In this document: piece after piece, positions 8,044-16,431 of the stretch
Numbering within the stretch: position 1 is the first letter of the stretch
How the letters are laid out: each line of letters opens with the position of its first letter
Assembly (NCBI GenBank): GCA_022823085.1
Contig: JAJDXV010000087.1
Location: 1-34,053, forward strand
Direction of reading: 5' to 3'
Length of the DNA stretch: 34,053 bases
Source of the DNA: Candidatus Poribacteria bacterium
GTDB taxonomy: Bacteria; Poribacteria; WGA-4E; WGA-3G
Notes under the pieces: generated by a model
Told to the model about the DNA's origin: nothing
Seen by the model: only the letters and a program-made list of their open reading frames with translations
Database searches by the model: none
Made by a program: the position numbers and the translations under genes

Positions 8044-9321
8044 ATGACACAATTGCCTAATATACTTCTCATTCTCGCTGACGACCACGGCTACGGCGAT
8101 ATTTCGGCACACGACGGTCCCTCAATTCAGACCCCAAACATCGACAGAATTGCCACAAACGGCACGCGGTTCACCCGATTTTACGCCAACTCCTCCGTCT
8201 GTTCACCAAGTCGCGCATCACTGATGACCGGACGCTATCCTGATAGAGTCGGCGTACCGGGTGTGATTCGGACCCACCCCGAAAACAACTGGGGCTACTT
8301 TCGACAGGACGCAACTACACTCCCGTCAGCGTTGAAACAGAAAGATTACCGTACCGCACTCATCGGGAAATGGCACCTCGGTCTCGAACCGGAGAACCAT
8401 CCGTGCAAACGAGGATTCGACCATTTTTACGGTTTCCTCGGCGACATGATGGACGATTACTACACGCACCTCCGACACGACATAAACTATATGCGGCACG
8501 GATTTGATACCATCGCCCCCAGAGGACACGCTACGGACCTCTTCTCAGATTGGAGCGCAGCGTTCATTCGGGCGCAATCGCAATCGTCTCAACCCTTTTT
8601 CCTCTACCTCGCATACAACGCACCGCACACGCCGATCCAACCGCCCGATGAATGGATCACGCGCGTACAGGAACGCGAACCCGATATTTCACCACAACGC
8701 GCAAAATATATAGCACTCGTTGAGCACATGGATGAAGGCATCGGACGCGTACTTGACACACTCGAGAAGACCGACCAACTCTCCAATACACTCGTCATCT
8801 ATACATCCGATAATGGTGGACAAATGAACGTCGGGGCTCACAACGGTCCACTACGCGGACAAAAAGGACAGATGTATGAAGGCGGTATCCGAGTCCCCAC
8901 CTGTGCAATGTGGCCCGGGTACATAAAAGACCGACACGTCACAGATCAGGTCGCGCTGCTCATGGACATCTTCCCGACTGTTTGCGAGGCGGCTGGTGCG
9001 CCGATCCCTAACGAGATCGAAGGACGCTCAATCTGGCAGACGCTCCAAGGCGAACAGCAAGACTTCTCAGAACGCATCCTCTACTGGGTCCGCAGAGAAG
9101 GTGGACAACAGTTTCTCGGACAGTGCCAACGCGCGATTCGGCGTGGCGACATCAAATTGCTACACAACAGCCCCTTTGAACCCTTAGAACTCTACGACCT
9201 CGCAAACGACCCGCTCGAAACAACGAACAACGCACAAACAGAGAAAGCACGCTTCAGAGAAATGAGCCAACTGTTCCGATCAGAAACACAGAAGGCAGGG
9301 AGCATACCGTGGCAGCGATAA
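8044..9321 (+). CDS. type I sulfatase (formylglycine-dependent)
   Basis: A 425-residue sulfatase of the alkaline-phosphatase superfamily. LADDHGYGD at 11-19 supplies metal-binding aspartates. C53-S-P-S-R57 is the CxPSR signature whose Cys is oxidised to formylglycine. GKWHLG near 110-115 and the SDNGG segment near 257-261 are further active-site blocks. There is no signal peptide, because the protein begins directly with the first beta strand (PNILLILADD), so it is probably cytoplasmic. Substrates are likely sulfated saccharides, given the GH95 fucosidase downstream and sugar enzymes on both sides, but this cannot be set from sequence. Maturation needs a formylglycine-generating or anaerobic sulfatase-maturating enzyme, not present here. 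Confidence 0.93.
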   Translation: MTQLPNILLILADDHGYGDISAHDGPSIQTPNIDRIATNGTRFTRFYANSSVCSPSRASLMTGRYPDRVGVPGVIRTHPENNWGYFRQDATTLPSALKQKDYRTALIGKWHLGLEPENHPCKRGFDHFYGFLGDMMDDYYTHLRHDINYMRHGFDTIAPRGHATDLFSDWSAAFIRAQSQSSQPFFLYLAYNAPHTPIQPPDEWITRVQEREPDISPQRAKYIALVEHMDEGIGRVLDTLEKTDQLSNTLVIYTSDNGGQMNVGAHNGPLRGQKGQMYEGGIRVPTCAMWPGYIKDRHVTDQVALLMDIFPTVCEAAGAPIPNEIEGRSIWQTLQGEQQDFSERILYWVRREGGQQFLGQCQRAIRRGDIKLLHNSPFEPLELYDLANDPLETTNNAQTEKARFREMSQLFRSETQKAGSIPWQR

Positions 9322-9358
9322 ACGCAACCTCTCTCGTCTGAACCGATTGAATGCGTTT
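9320..9358 (+). terminator. weak candidate terminator after the sulfatase gene
   Basis: AAACGCA (9320-9326), overlapping the sulfatase stop, can pair with TGCGTTT (9352-9358), followed by CTATTTTCTT. The stem is only seven bases with a 25-base loop, so it is weak. Confidence 0.25.
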
Positions 9359-9428
9359 CTATTTTCTTAAAATGGCAGCTTAAGTTATACTTAGGCGAAA
9401 TATCCAACACAAAAAGGGGGATGCTGTT

Positions 9429-10331
9429 TTGAATCGAAAAAAAAATGGAATTGAAACAGCAGAATCTGAGGACGTTCTCAACGCACACACCGAGTCAAAA
9501 AGAAAAGAGACCAACAACGGCATCAAGCGACTCGAAAAATACGGCTATACTTCCCTACACGATGCAGCACGCGACAACGCCTACAGAGCCGTAAATGCAC
9601 TTTTAGAAAACGGTGCCGATGCCAATGCAGAGGACAAATACGGCTATCCACCCTTGCATTGGGCGGCATGGCACAATGCGTACGAAGCGGCAACCGTCTT
9701 GTTAGAAAATGGTGCTGATGTCAACGCAAAAAATGATAAAGACTTTATCGCCTTACACTGGGCAGCGTGGAACAACGCACATGAAACGGCAGTCATCCTA
9801 CTTGAAAACGGAGCGGATGCAAACGCCCGGAATGAAGATGGCGATACCGCGCTCCATTGGGCGGCATGGCGCAACGTATATGAAGCAGATGGAATATCAC
9901 TCGAAAACGACAAGAATATCAATCCGAGAGACAAGTCCGGTTACACCCTCCTTCATTGGGCGGCATGGCGCAACGCCTATAAAACAACCGTCGTTCTACT
10001 CGAAAACGGTGCAGAGGTAAACGCAGCGAATAATAACGGACTCACACCGCTTCACATCGCAGCAGAGGACAATACGTCCGAAGTCGCAACGGTTCTATTA
10101 CAAAACGGCGCACAGGTGAATAAAAAAGACAAACACGGTGATACGCCGCTACATATCGCAGCAGCGCATAATGCATCCGAAACAGCAGTCGTACTACTTG
10201 AAAACGGCGCAGACCGCAGCGCAGCGAATGACAACGATCAGACACCACTGCATCTCGCAGCAAAAATAAAGGCACACGAAACCGTCAAAATTCTATGTGA
10301 ACACTTAGAAAAAAAAGGATGGTCATGGTAA
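9429..10331 (+). CDS. ankyrin repeat protein
   Basis: A 300-residue protein. A charged N-terminal segment (1-36) is followed by eight 33-residue ankyrin repeats from about residue 37 to the end; each has the LHxAA helix and a LLENGADxNA turn. Repeats 2 to 5 carry an unusual LHWAAW form; repeat 4 is degenerate and the eighth is a C-terminal cap. Ankyrin stacks mediate protein-protein contacts; there is no enzymatic domain, signal peptide or membrane segment. The only workable start is TTG at 9429, with a GGGGG-rich ribosome site nine bases upstream; the ATG at 9421 is followed at once by a stop. Such eukaryotic-like repeat proteins are enriched in sponge symbionts, where a host-interaction role has been proposed; that role here is inference. 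Confidence 0.9.
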   Translation: MNRKKNGIETAESEDVLNAHTESKRKETNNGIKRLEKYGYTSLHDAARDNAYRAVNALLENGADANAEDKYGYPPLHWAAWHNAYEAATVLLENGADVNAKNDKDFIALHWAAWNNAHETAVILLENGADANARNEDGDTALHWAAWRNVYEADGISLENDKNINPRDKSGYTLLHWAAWRNAYKTTVVLLENGAEVNAANNNGLTPLHIAAEDNTSEVATVLLQNGAQVNKKDKHGDTPLHIAAAHNASETAVVLLENGADRSAANDNDQTPLHLAAKIKAHETVKILCEHLEKKGWSW

Positions 10332-10420
10332 TTATATGTCCAAACTGTAATAGGACTGGTGCCTGCAGCACTTATTATGTAACGACACATGAAAAAATTC
10401 GTAAATCCTACGTATAATAA
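10325..10420 (+). pseudogene. possible zinc-ribbon remnant overlapping the ankyrin stop
   Basis: An ATG seven bases before the end of the ankyrin gene opens a 31-codon frame beginning MVIICPNCNRTG. CPNC is a zinc-ribbon half-site and a third Cys follows, but the frame stops before a second CxxC. The rest of 10421-10709 holds no convincing gene, only a CCTACGT/ACGTAGG inverted repeat (10408-10459 region). It may be a broken small zinc-ribbon gene or chance. Confidence 0.2.
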
Positions 10421-10713
10421 CGTAAATTTGATATCAGAAATCGATTCATCACGTAGGTTTAACTGAACGAAAGGGACATCTATCAGAACAGCCGAAATGC
10501 CTAACTTTGCACCAGCGAAGCAATAGACTTATAGCCATTATACTATTCAACGTTTCCACTCCAGAGAATTCGTCTGTGATACGACCCCACATAGTACGCC
10601 TCTGAACACCGGAATCTATCCTTCATTAAGTTAGCAATAGGCGTGATATCTCGTGGCAAGATCTCCCTGATCGCTATATTGAACCCACACTAAAACCAGC
10701 GGAGACGTTATGA

Positions 10714-13011
10714 ATGACAAACACAAATAACCTTGTTTTATGGTATCAGAAACCTGCCGAAGCCTGGACAGACGCATTACCGGTTGGAAACGGGAAACTC
10801 GGTGCCATGGTATTCGGCGGGATCGCACGCGAACGCATCCAACTTAACGAAGAAACCCTCTGGGATGGCGGTCCCCGTGATACCAATAACCCAAAAGCCT
10901 TGGACGCACTCCCAAAAGTTCAACAACTTCTCTTCGAGGATAAAAATGAAGAGGCAACGACACTTGCCAGCGAAACAATGCTCGGTGTCCCAGAACGGAT
11001 CAAATCCTACCAGTCATTGGGCGACCTGTTTCTCGATTTTTCACACGATGGTGTAACACATTACCGCCGCGAACTCAACCTCAACACCGGTATCGCAAAG
11101 ACGACTTATCAATGCGGCGATGTCAACTTCACCAGAGAAGTCTTTGTGACAGCAGTCGATAACCTCATCGTCGTCAGAGTCGAATCCGACATGGATGGAC
11201 AAGTCGCTTTCGATATGACTATGACCCGTGAACAGGATGCTGACGTTGAAGCTATCGCCGCCAATATCCTCCGGCTCGATGGACAGTGCGGTGATGATGG
11301 CGTACGCTTCTCGGCATACCTACAAGTCGATACCAGAGGTGGAAAAGTTGAGTCAAAAGGCGACAGCCTCTCTATCACAGGTGCGAATGCCGCCACGTTC
11401 TTTCTTTCCGCCGCAACAAGCTACGTCAACCAGACGGATATGCGTGGAAACCCACACGCGCTTTGTGAAGATTACCTTGCACATATCGATACAAAACCCT
11501 ATGCAGCCATCCGAGCCGATCACATCGCAGAACACCAATCCCTCTTCCAACGCGTCGATTTAGACCTCGGCTCCACAAACGCAGAAAATTGTCCTACCGA
11601 TGAACGGCTAAACGCTGTTAAAGAAGGTGCGTCAGACCCAGGGCTCGTCGCCCTCTATTTCCAATACGGGCGCTACCTACTTATGGGCAGCTCACGACCC
11701 GGATGCCTACCCGCCAACCTACAAGGCATCTGGAACGAACACATGAACGCCCCTTGGAACAGCGACTTCCATACCAATATTAACCTACAGATGAACTACT
11801 GGGTCCCCGAAATCTGTAACCTCCCAGAATGCCACACACCGCTCTTCGACTACATGGATACACTCGTTGAACCCGGAAATCGGACAGCAAAAATCCATTA
11901 CGGTGCCGATGGTTGGGTCGTCCATCATCTCTCGGATGTTTGGGGGTTCACAACGCCTGCTGACGGCATCTGGGGGATCTGGCCCGTTGGTGCCGCATGG
12001 CTATGCGAACACGTTTGGGAACACTACCTCTTCGGCGGTGATAAAGATTTTCTCATCAACCAAGGATACCCACTCATGAAAGGCGCAGCGCGTTTCATAC
12101 TCGACTTCCTTGTTGAGGCGCCCGAAGGGACACCCCTCGCCGGTAAACTCGTCACCAACCCGTCGCACTCACCCGAAAACAGTTTTCTGAAACCTGACGG
12201 CACCCGGTCACTGTTTACTTACGCCGCAACGATGGACCTCGAAATTATCTATGAACTTTTCACCAACTGCATCGCTTGCCTCGATGTACTCGGAGAAGAC
12301 CCCGAATTCCGCGCTGAACTGGTCTCTGCACTCGAACGGCTCGCACCGCTCCAGATTAGTGAAAAAACAGGACGGCTACAAGAGTGGGTGTTTGACTACG
12401 ACGAACCGGAACCCGGACACCGACACATGTCGCACATGTACGGTCTCCATCCGAGTTGTCAGATTACGCTACGCGGCACGCCAGAATTGGCGGCGGCAGC
12501 AAAAAAATCGTTGGAATATCGATTGGAACACGGCGGTGGACATACCGGATGGAGCCGCGCATGGCTCGTCAACTTCTGGGCACGACTCGAAGAGGCAGAA
12601 GAGGCATACGCCCATCTCCAAGCACTTCTGGCAAAATGCACCTTGACGAACCTCTTTGATACACACCCGCCCTTCCAAATTGACGGCAACTTCGGCGGTG
12701 TCTCCGGCATTACAGAGATGCTGCTACATAGCCATGCCGGTGAAATTCACCTACTACCAGCACTCCCGAAGGCGTGGAGCACCGGACATATTAGAGGCCT
12801 GCGCGCCCGTGGTGGGTTCGGCGTGGATATGGCATGGGACAATAGAAAACTCACCGAGGCACGGATCCACTCTACACTCGGACAAAACTGCACCGTCCGA
12901 ACCACTGCAGCCGTTACGGTGACATGTGATGATACAGCCGTTGAGACACAGCAAGCAGATTCAGTCATAAGGTTTGGAACAGAGGCAGGAAAAACGTATA
13001 CCCTGGCGTAA
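10714..13011 (+). CDS. GH95 family alpha-L-fucosidase-like glycoside hydrolase
   Basis: A 765-residue enzyme of normal GH95 length. The N-terminal super-sandwich domain starts WYQKPAEAWTDALPVGNG; an (alpha/alpha)6 barrel follows, then a C-terminal beta domain. Catalytic segments known from the bifidobacterial 1,2-alpha-L-fucosidase are present: N355-I-N357 in TNINLQMNYW, E488 in NPSHSPENS, and D657 in QIDGNFGG. The family removes terminal alpha-L-fucose, and some members remove alpha-L-galactose, from oligosaccharides. There is no signal peptide, so it probably acts on imported oligosaccharides. The start is ATG at 10714, with GGAG nine bases upstream; an overlapping ATG at 10710 ends after six codons. 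It converges on a methyltransferase gene six bases away. Confidence 0.94.
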   Translation: MTNTNNLVLWYQKPAEAWTDALPVGNGKLGAMVFGGIARERIQLNEETLWDGGPRDTNNPKALDALPKVQQLLFEDKNEEATTLASETMLGVPERIKSYQSLGDLFLDFSHDGVTHYRRELNLNTGIAKTTYQCGDVNFTREVFVTAVDNLIVVRVESDMDGQVAFDMTMTREQDADVEAIAANILRLDGQCGDDGVRFSAYLQVDTRGGKVESKGDSLSITGANAATFFLSAATSYVNQTDMRGNPHALCEDYLAHIDTKPYAAIRADHIAEHQSLFQRVDLDLGSTNAENCPTDERLNAVKEGASDPGLVALYFQYGRYLLMGSSRPGCLPANLQGIWNEHMNAPWNSDFHTNINLQMNYWVPEICNLPECHTPLFDYMDTLVEPGNRTAKIHYGADGWVVHHLSDVWGFTTPADGIWGIWPVGAAWLCEHVWEHYLFGGDKDFLINQGYPLMKGAARFILDFLVEAPEGTPLAGKLVTNPSHSPENSFLKPDGTRSLFTYAATMDLEIIYELFTNCIACLDVLGEDPEFRAELVSALERLAPLQISEKTGRLQEWVFDYDEPEPGHRHMSHMYGLHPSCQITLRGTPELAAAAKKSLEYRLEHGGGHTGWSRAWLVNFWARLEEAEEAYAHLQALLAKCTLTNLFDTHPPFQIDGNFGGVSGITEMLLHSHAGEIHLLPALPKAWSTGHIRGLRARGGFGVDMAWDNRKLTEARIHSTLGQNCTVRTTAAVTVTCDDTAVETQQADSVIRFGTEAGKTYTLA

Positions 13012-13017
13012 GCCTAT

Positions 13018-13941
13018 TCATATCGGCAAACGAACCTGATCCGTATACTGATGAATCCGTTCGTTTGCCAACGCAATATATTTTTCCTCAATATCGTAAC
13101 CGATATAGTGCCTGCCCGATTTCAACGCACTTAAACACGTCGTACCACTTCCACAAAACGGGTCCAAAACGACATCGCCGACAAAAGTATATAACTGGAT
13201 TAACCGATGTGGAAGCTCCTCAGGAAAAGGCGCAGGGTGTCCGATCCGTTTCGCTGAAACAGCAGGAAACGTCCAGACACTCTTCGTCCACGCTAAGAAA
13301 TCCGCTTTGCTGATAGAATTCTCTTTCCCGTCGCGTTTTCGAGAAAAGGAGTCCTTAGAAAAAACGAGGATGTACTCATGAACGTCCCGCAACACAGGGT
13401 TCGCCGCCGACAACCAACTCCCCCACGCCGTCGAACTACCCGCGCTGGACGCTTTGTCCCAAATAATCTCACCCCGCATGTGGTAGCCTATCGCCAGCAT
13501 GTCTTCTATAATATAACTATGCAACGGGATATACGGTTTGCGTCCCAAATTGGCGATATTAATGCATGCCCTACCACCCGTAACCAACTTTTTGTAGGTC
13601 TCGGCAAAGACAGCATAGAGGAGTTCCCTATATTCCGCTAACGATAGATCCTCGTCGTATTCCTTTTTCGCATTGTACGGTGGAGATGTAACCATCAGGT
13701 GGATACTATCATCCGGAATAGCGGACATATCTGTGCTGGAGGCACAGTAGAGCCGATCGAGGTTTTCAGCGGGGATCGGGTTTTCTATCCATGTATCGGG
13801 TTCAGGAAGTTCCTGATCCGCATAGAGCCTGCTCCCATAAAACGCACTCGCATCGTGATTGATTCTTCCAGCGGTTCCGAACGCACTCGTCCGCGTCCCA
13901 CCCTTGCGAGATTCCGAATCGTCTTTACAATTATGTGCCAT
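13018..13941 (-). CDS. site-specific DNA methyltransferase (amino-methylating, beta-type)
   Basis: A 307-residue protein with the catalytic motif IV TSPPYN (85-90) placed before the S-adenosylmethionine motif I DPFCGSGTT (260-268). That order is the beta class of N6-adenine/N4-cytosine DNA methyltransferases; TSPPY is more frequent in N4-cytosine enzymes, DPPY in N6-adenine ones, so N4C is somewhat favoured. The first 60 residues are low-complexity and lack motifs. ATG at 13941 is chosen because GGAGAGG precedes it; an ATG at 14001 would overlap the acetyltransferase gene. No endonuclease gene is adjacent, so it appears to be a solitary methyltransferase. It lies 25 bases after the GNAT gene. 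Confidence 0.9.
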   Translation of the reverse strand: MAHNCKDDSESRKGGTRTSAFGTAGRINHDASAFYGSRLYADQELPEPDTWIENPIPAENLDRLYCASSTDMSAIPDDSIHLMVTSPPYNAKKEYDEDLSLAEYRELLYAVFAETYKKLVTGGRACINIANLGRKPYIPLHSYIIEDMLAIGYHMRGEIIWDKASSAGSSTAWGSWLSAANPVLRDVHEYILVFSKDSFSRKRDGKENSISKADFLAWTKSVWTFPAVSAKRIGHPAPFPEELPHRLIQLYTFVGDVVLDPFCGSGTTCLSALKSGRHYIGYDIEEKYIALANERIHQYTDQVRLPI

Positions 13942-13966
13942 ACCCCTCTCCAAACCTGCTAAGTTC

Positions 13967-15244
13967 TTAATACTGATCTGGCATCCAGAAGATAACATCA
14001 CGCTTCGGAAACAGCGTCGCCAAAAACGCCGAGACTTCCGCGGATACCGTAGCCTCTGAACCTATCTGCTCCCACCCGATCTCACCGAACAAGAGATGCC
14101 AGAAATCCGCTTCGCTTAAATCGATACCGAAATCAACCGCATCCGCATCTTCAGGAACGATTTGCAGCGTGCTATTTCCGTTGTACCGCAGCACTGCCTG
14201 CTGCCCGTTGAGCACAGGCAATCGAACAGCGAGTGCCGGAAACATCTCTCCAGCATCCGCGATTCGGGACTCCCATCCAACGACAAGACGACGCAAAAGT
14301 ACCGACAAATCCACAGCGTAGAGCATCATCTTCGACCGATCTGTTTTGGTTACCAAACTGTCACACGCCGCGATAAGACGTTCCGAAAACGGATGTCGAG
14401 ACAGAAACTTGACCGCTACCTTCTCTACGCCGCGTGCTTCACACACCTCCAAAAGATGACACACGAGTGTATCCAAAACCTCTGGCTCGTTAGGGTCACA
14501 TCCGACCTCACGCACCTCAGTACACTTTCCATCCATTTCATAGTTGAGATACCCACCGATATCGCCATCCCGACGCGCGACAACCGTTGGAAGGATACCT
14601 CGGATACGGCACGGTGCCATATCCCAATAAGCGCGCGTCCGAGCAATAGTTCCGCTCTGTTCGGCATTGGCGATGTCGTATAACTTCGCTACAGCATCTA
14701 AATCCGTTTCTACGTTAAAATCGGTTACCTGCCAAACAGACGAATCTGCCGAAGATGCCGTTGACGCACACGATACGCTGAACCCGTGCATCGGAAAAGA
14801 GGTCCAGCCGAGTCGCTTATAAAACGCCTCCGGGATAATCGTGAAAAGCACGCCGAGATCGCACCCGACTGTTTGCAGATAGCCGATAGTATCCCGCATG
14901 AGCGCAGACGCGTACCCGACACCACGATAGTGCGGATGCGTACAAACACTACCGATACCACCGACCGTTACAAGCGACGCACCCATCCGTATCCGTCGTT
15001 CCCAGACACGCAACGCCGATGCAATCCTGTCGTTCACGACAACCACCCGCGTTTGTGACGGACGATAACTGCTATCACCTTTTATATACTGCCAATAACG
15101 TTCATGACCGTTCGCGTCAAACGCTACGCAGCTCAGTTCAACAACCTGTTCTAATTCTGATGCTCGCGCCCCTCTAATTTCCAAATTTTTAAGCTGGCGC
15201 AAGCGAATTATCAGGATCCCTTGGCGCGCAGCTCCTCCTTTCAT
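13967..15244 (-). CDS. GNAT acetyltransferase, Eis-like with SCP2-type C-terminus
   Basis: A protein of up to 425 residues. The N-terminal GNAT domain contains the acetyl-CoA motif VCTHPHYRGVGYASALM (100-116; R107-G-x-G110-x-A112). A second GNAT-like region and a C-terminal sterol-carrier-like domain (about 335-410, with LRYNG and LSEADFWHLLFGE) follow, as in the Eis family of multi-acetylating amine acetyltransferases. The substrate is unknown. The start is doubtful: ATG at 15244 is followed directly by AAAGGAGGAG, itself a perfect ribosome site, while the conserved domain begins near residue 21, which is encoded TTG. Translation may start at a non-ATG codon inside the current N-terminus. 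The gene is followed by the methyltransferase. Confidence 0.82.
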   Translation of the reverse strand: MKGGAARQGILIIRLRQLKNLEIRGARASELEQVVELSCVAFDANGHERYWQYIKGDSSYRPSQTRVVVVNDRIASALRVWERRIRMGASLVTVGGIGSVCTHPHYRGVGYASALMRDTIGYLQTVGCDLGVLFTIIPEAFYKRLGWTSFPMHGFSVSCASTASSADSSVWQVTDFNVETDLDAVAKLYDIANAEQSGTIARTRAYWDMAPCRIRGILPTVVARRDGDIGGYLNYEMDGKCTEVREVGCDPNEPEVLDTLVCHLLEVCEARGVEKVAVKFLSRHPFSERLIAACDSLVTKTDRSKMMLYAVDLSVLLRRLVVGWESRIADAGEMFPALAVRLPVLNGQQAVLRYNGNSTLQIVPEDADAVDFGIDLSEADFWHLLFGEIGWEQIGSEATVSAEVSAFLATLFPKRDVIFWMPDQY

Positions 15245-15248
15245 ATCC

Positions 15249-15272
15249 GCACTGCTGCCGTTGTTGCAGTGC
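15249..15272. repeat. hairpin just upstream of the GNAT reading frame
   Basis: GCACTGC (15249-15255) pairs exactly with GCAGTGC (15266-15272) across a 10-base loop. It is only five bases from the ATG of the acetyltransferase frame. No U-tract follows on either strand, so it is not a clear terminator; it could influence translation of the downstream gene. Confidence 0.35.
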
Positions 15273-15341
15273 TGCTGATTTTGGCTATTTTTCCTTCAGA
15301 TAGTGTAAATTGCGTAAGTACTGCTGCGAAAGAACGAAAAT

Positions 15342-16391
15342 CTACCGCATCGAAAAGATAACACCTAACGCCTCATTTGGCGTTTGAATCAATTTCTCGC
15401 ACGCCTCAGGGGCTTGGTCAATCGACACAATGTCCGTAATCAATGGATTCACCTGGATTTTGCCCTCCGACATCAGCCGCAGTGATAATTCCAAGTTGCG
15501 TTGTGTGGGCCACGGGACGAATACCGGCGGGTAATCCGCGCCGTGTTCATAAGCCTCGTCGTGGTAGCCGGGTCCAGTGCGCGCCGCACTGATAACATCC
15601 ACATTACCGAGTCCCGCTGCGAAACCGTGCGTTATACTTGCACCCCCGACGATGACAATACGCCCCATCTTGTGTGTATCAGGCGCCGTTTTCAGCGTCG
15701 CTCGGATCTGTTGAAACGCGCTCGTCGCATCACCGCCGAAAGCGATGATCCCGCAATCCATGCCGTAACCGCTCGTGAACTCCTGCGCAATAGGAACCGG
15801 GTCGGTTTCCGAGACGTTTATCGCTTGATGTACCCCGGCGTTCTCGGCAATACCTATCCGCAACGGCAACCGGTCTAACCCCATAACATAAGCACCCGCG
15901 GTTTTCGCTATCTGACACGCAAATTGACCGACGATACCCAATCCCGCAACGACAACGTTTTCACCGATACGGATACGTCCACGTTGTACGGCATGCAAAG
16001 CGGTTGCAGCAAGATGAACAGATGCGGCTTCCTCATAGGCGACACCCTCCGGAATCTTCGCACATAAGTTGTGCGGTATACATGCGGATGTTGCGTGGAG
16101 CGCGTAGCCACCCCCCATACCAGCCACCCGATCACCGATTTCAAACTCGTCACAATCGCCTTCCATACCGACGACAACACCGGCGTTCGTATATCCAAAC
16201 GGACGTTGCCTCGCTTCAGAACCTGGACGCTCGCGTCGCCGCTTGACACCACCAAGTTCGGTGCCGGGACTCACCATTGATGCCTGAACTTCAACCAAAA
16301 GCTGTCCCGGTTTCGGTGCAGGTGTCTCCTGCTCCTCCGTCCAGATACGTCCGGCTTCATTCATCATCACAACTTTTCTTGTTTTACTCAT
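15342..16391 (-). CDS. MDR superfamily dehydrogenase/reductase, zinc-free type
   Basis: A 349-residue medium-chain dehydrogenase/reductase. A GroES-like domain (about 1-130) is followed by a Rossmann domain with AGLGIVGQFACQIAKTAGA at about 149-167 for NAD(P). The catalytic zinc Cys expected in the GICGTD position is replaced (MVSPGTE, 39-45), and there is no four-Cys structural zinc loop, so it is probably a zinc-independent member. Such proteins often act on sugars or polyols beside Gfo/Idh/MocA enzymes; the substrate here is unknown. The start is ATG at 16391 with AGGA eight bases upstream. It follows the rmlB-like gene by about 40 bases on the same strand. Confidence 0.82.
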   Translation of the reverse strand: MSKTRKVVMMNEAGRIWTEEQETPAPKPGQLLVEVQASMVSPGTELGGVKRRRERPGSEARQRPFGYTNAGVVVGMEGDCDEFEIGDRVAGMGGGYALHATSACIPHNLCAKIPEGVAYEEAASVHLAATALHAVQRGRIRIGENVVVAGLGIVGQFACQIAKTAGAYVMGLDRLPLRIGIAENAGVHQAINVSETDPVPIAQEFTSGYGMDCGIIAFGGDATSAFQQIRATLKTAPDTHKMGRIVIVGGASITHGFAAGLGNVDVISAARTGPGYHDEAYEHGADYPPVFVPWPTQRNLELSLRLMSEGKIQVNPLITDIVSIDQAPEACEKLIQTPNEALGVIFSMR

Positions 16392-16431
16392 AAATAATCC
16401 TTTCTGATTCTATTTTCGGTAAGGCTCCAAA

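Noticed and set aside
10332..10709. tRNA or structured RNA in the gap before GH95
   Set aside because: No cloverleaf, TPsiC-type or riboswitch core could be found; only a short CCTACGT/ACGTAGG inverted repeat.
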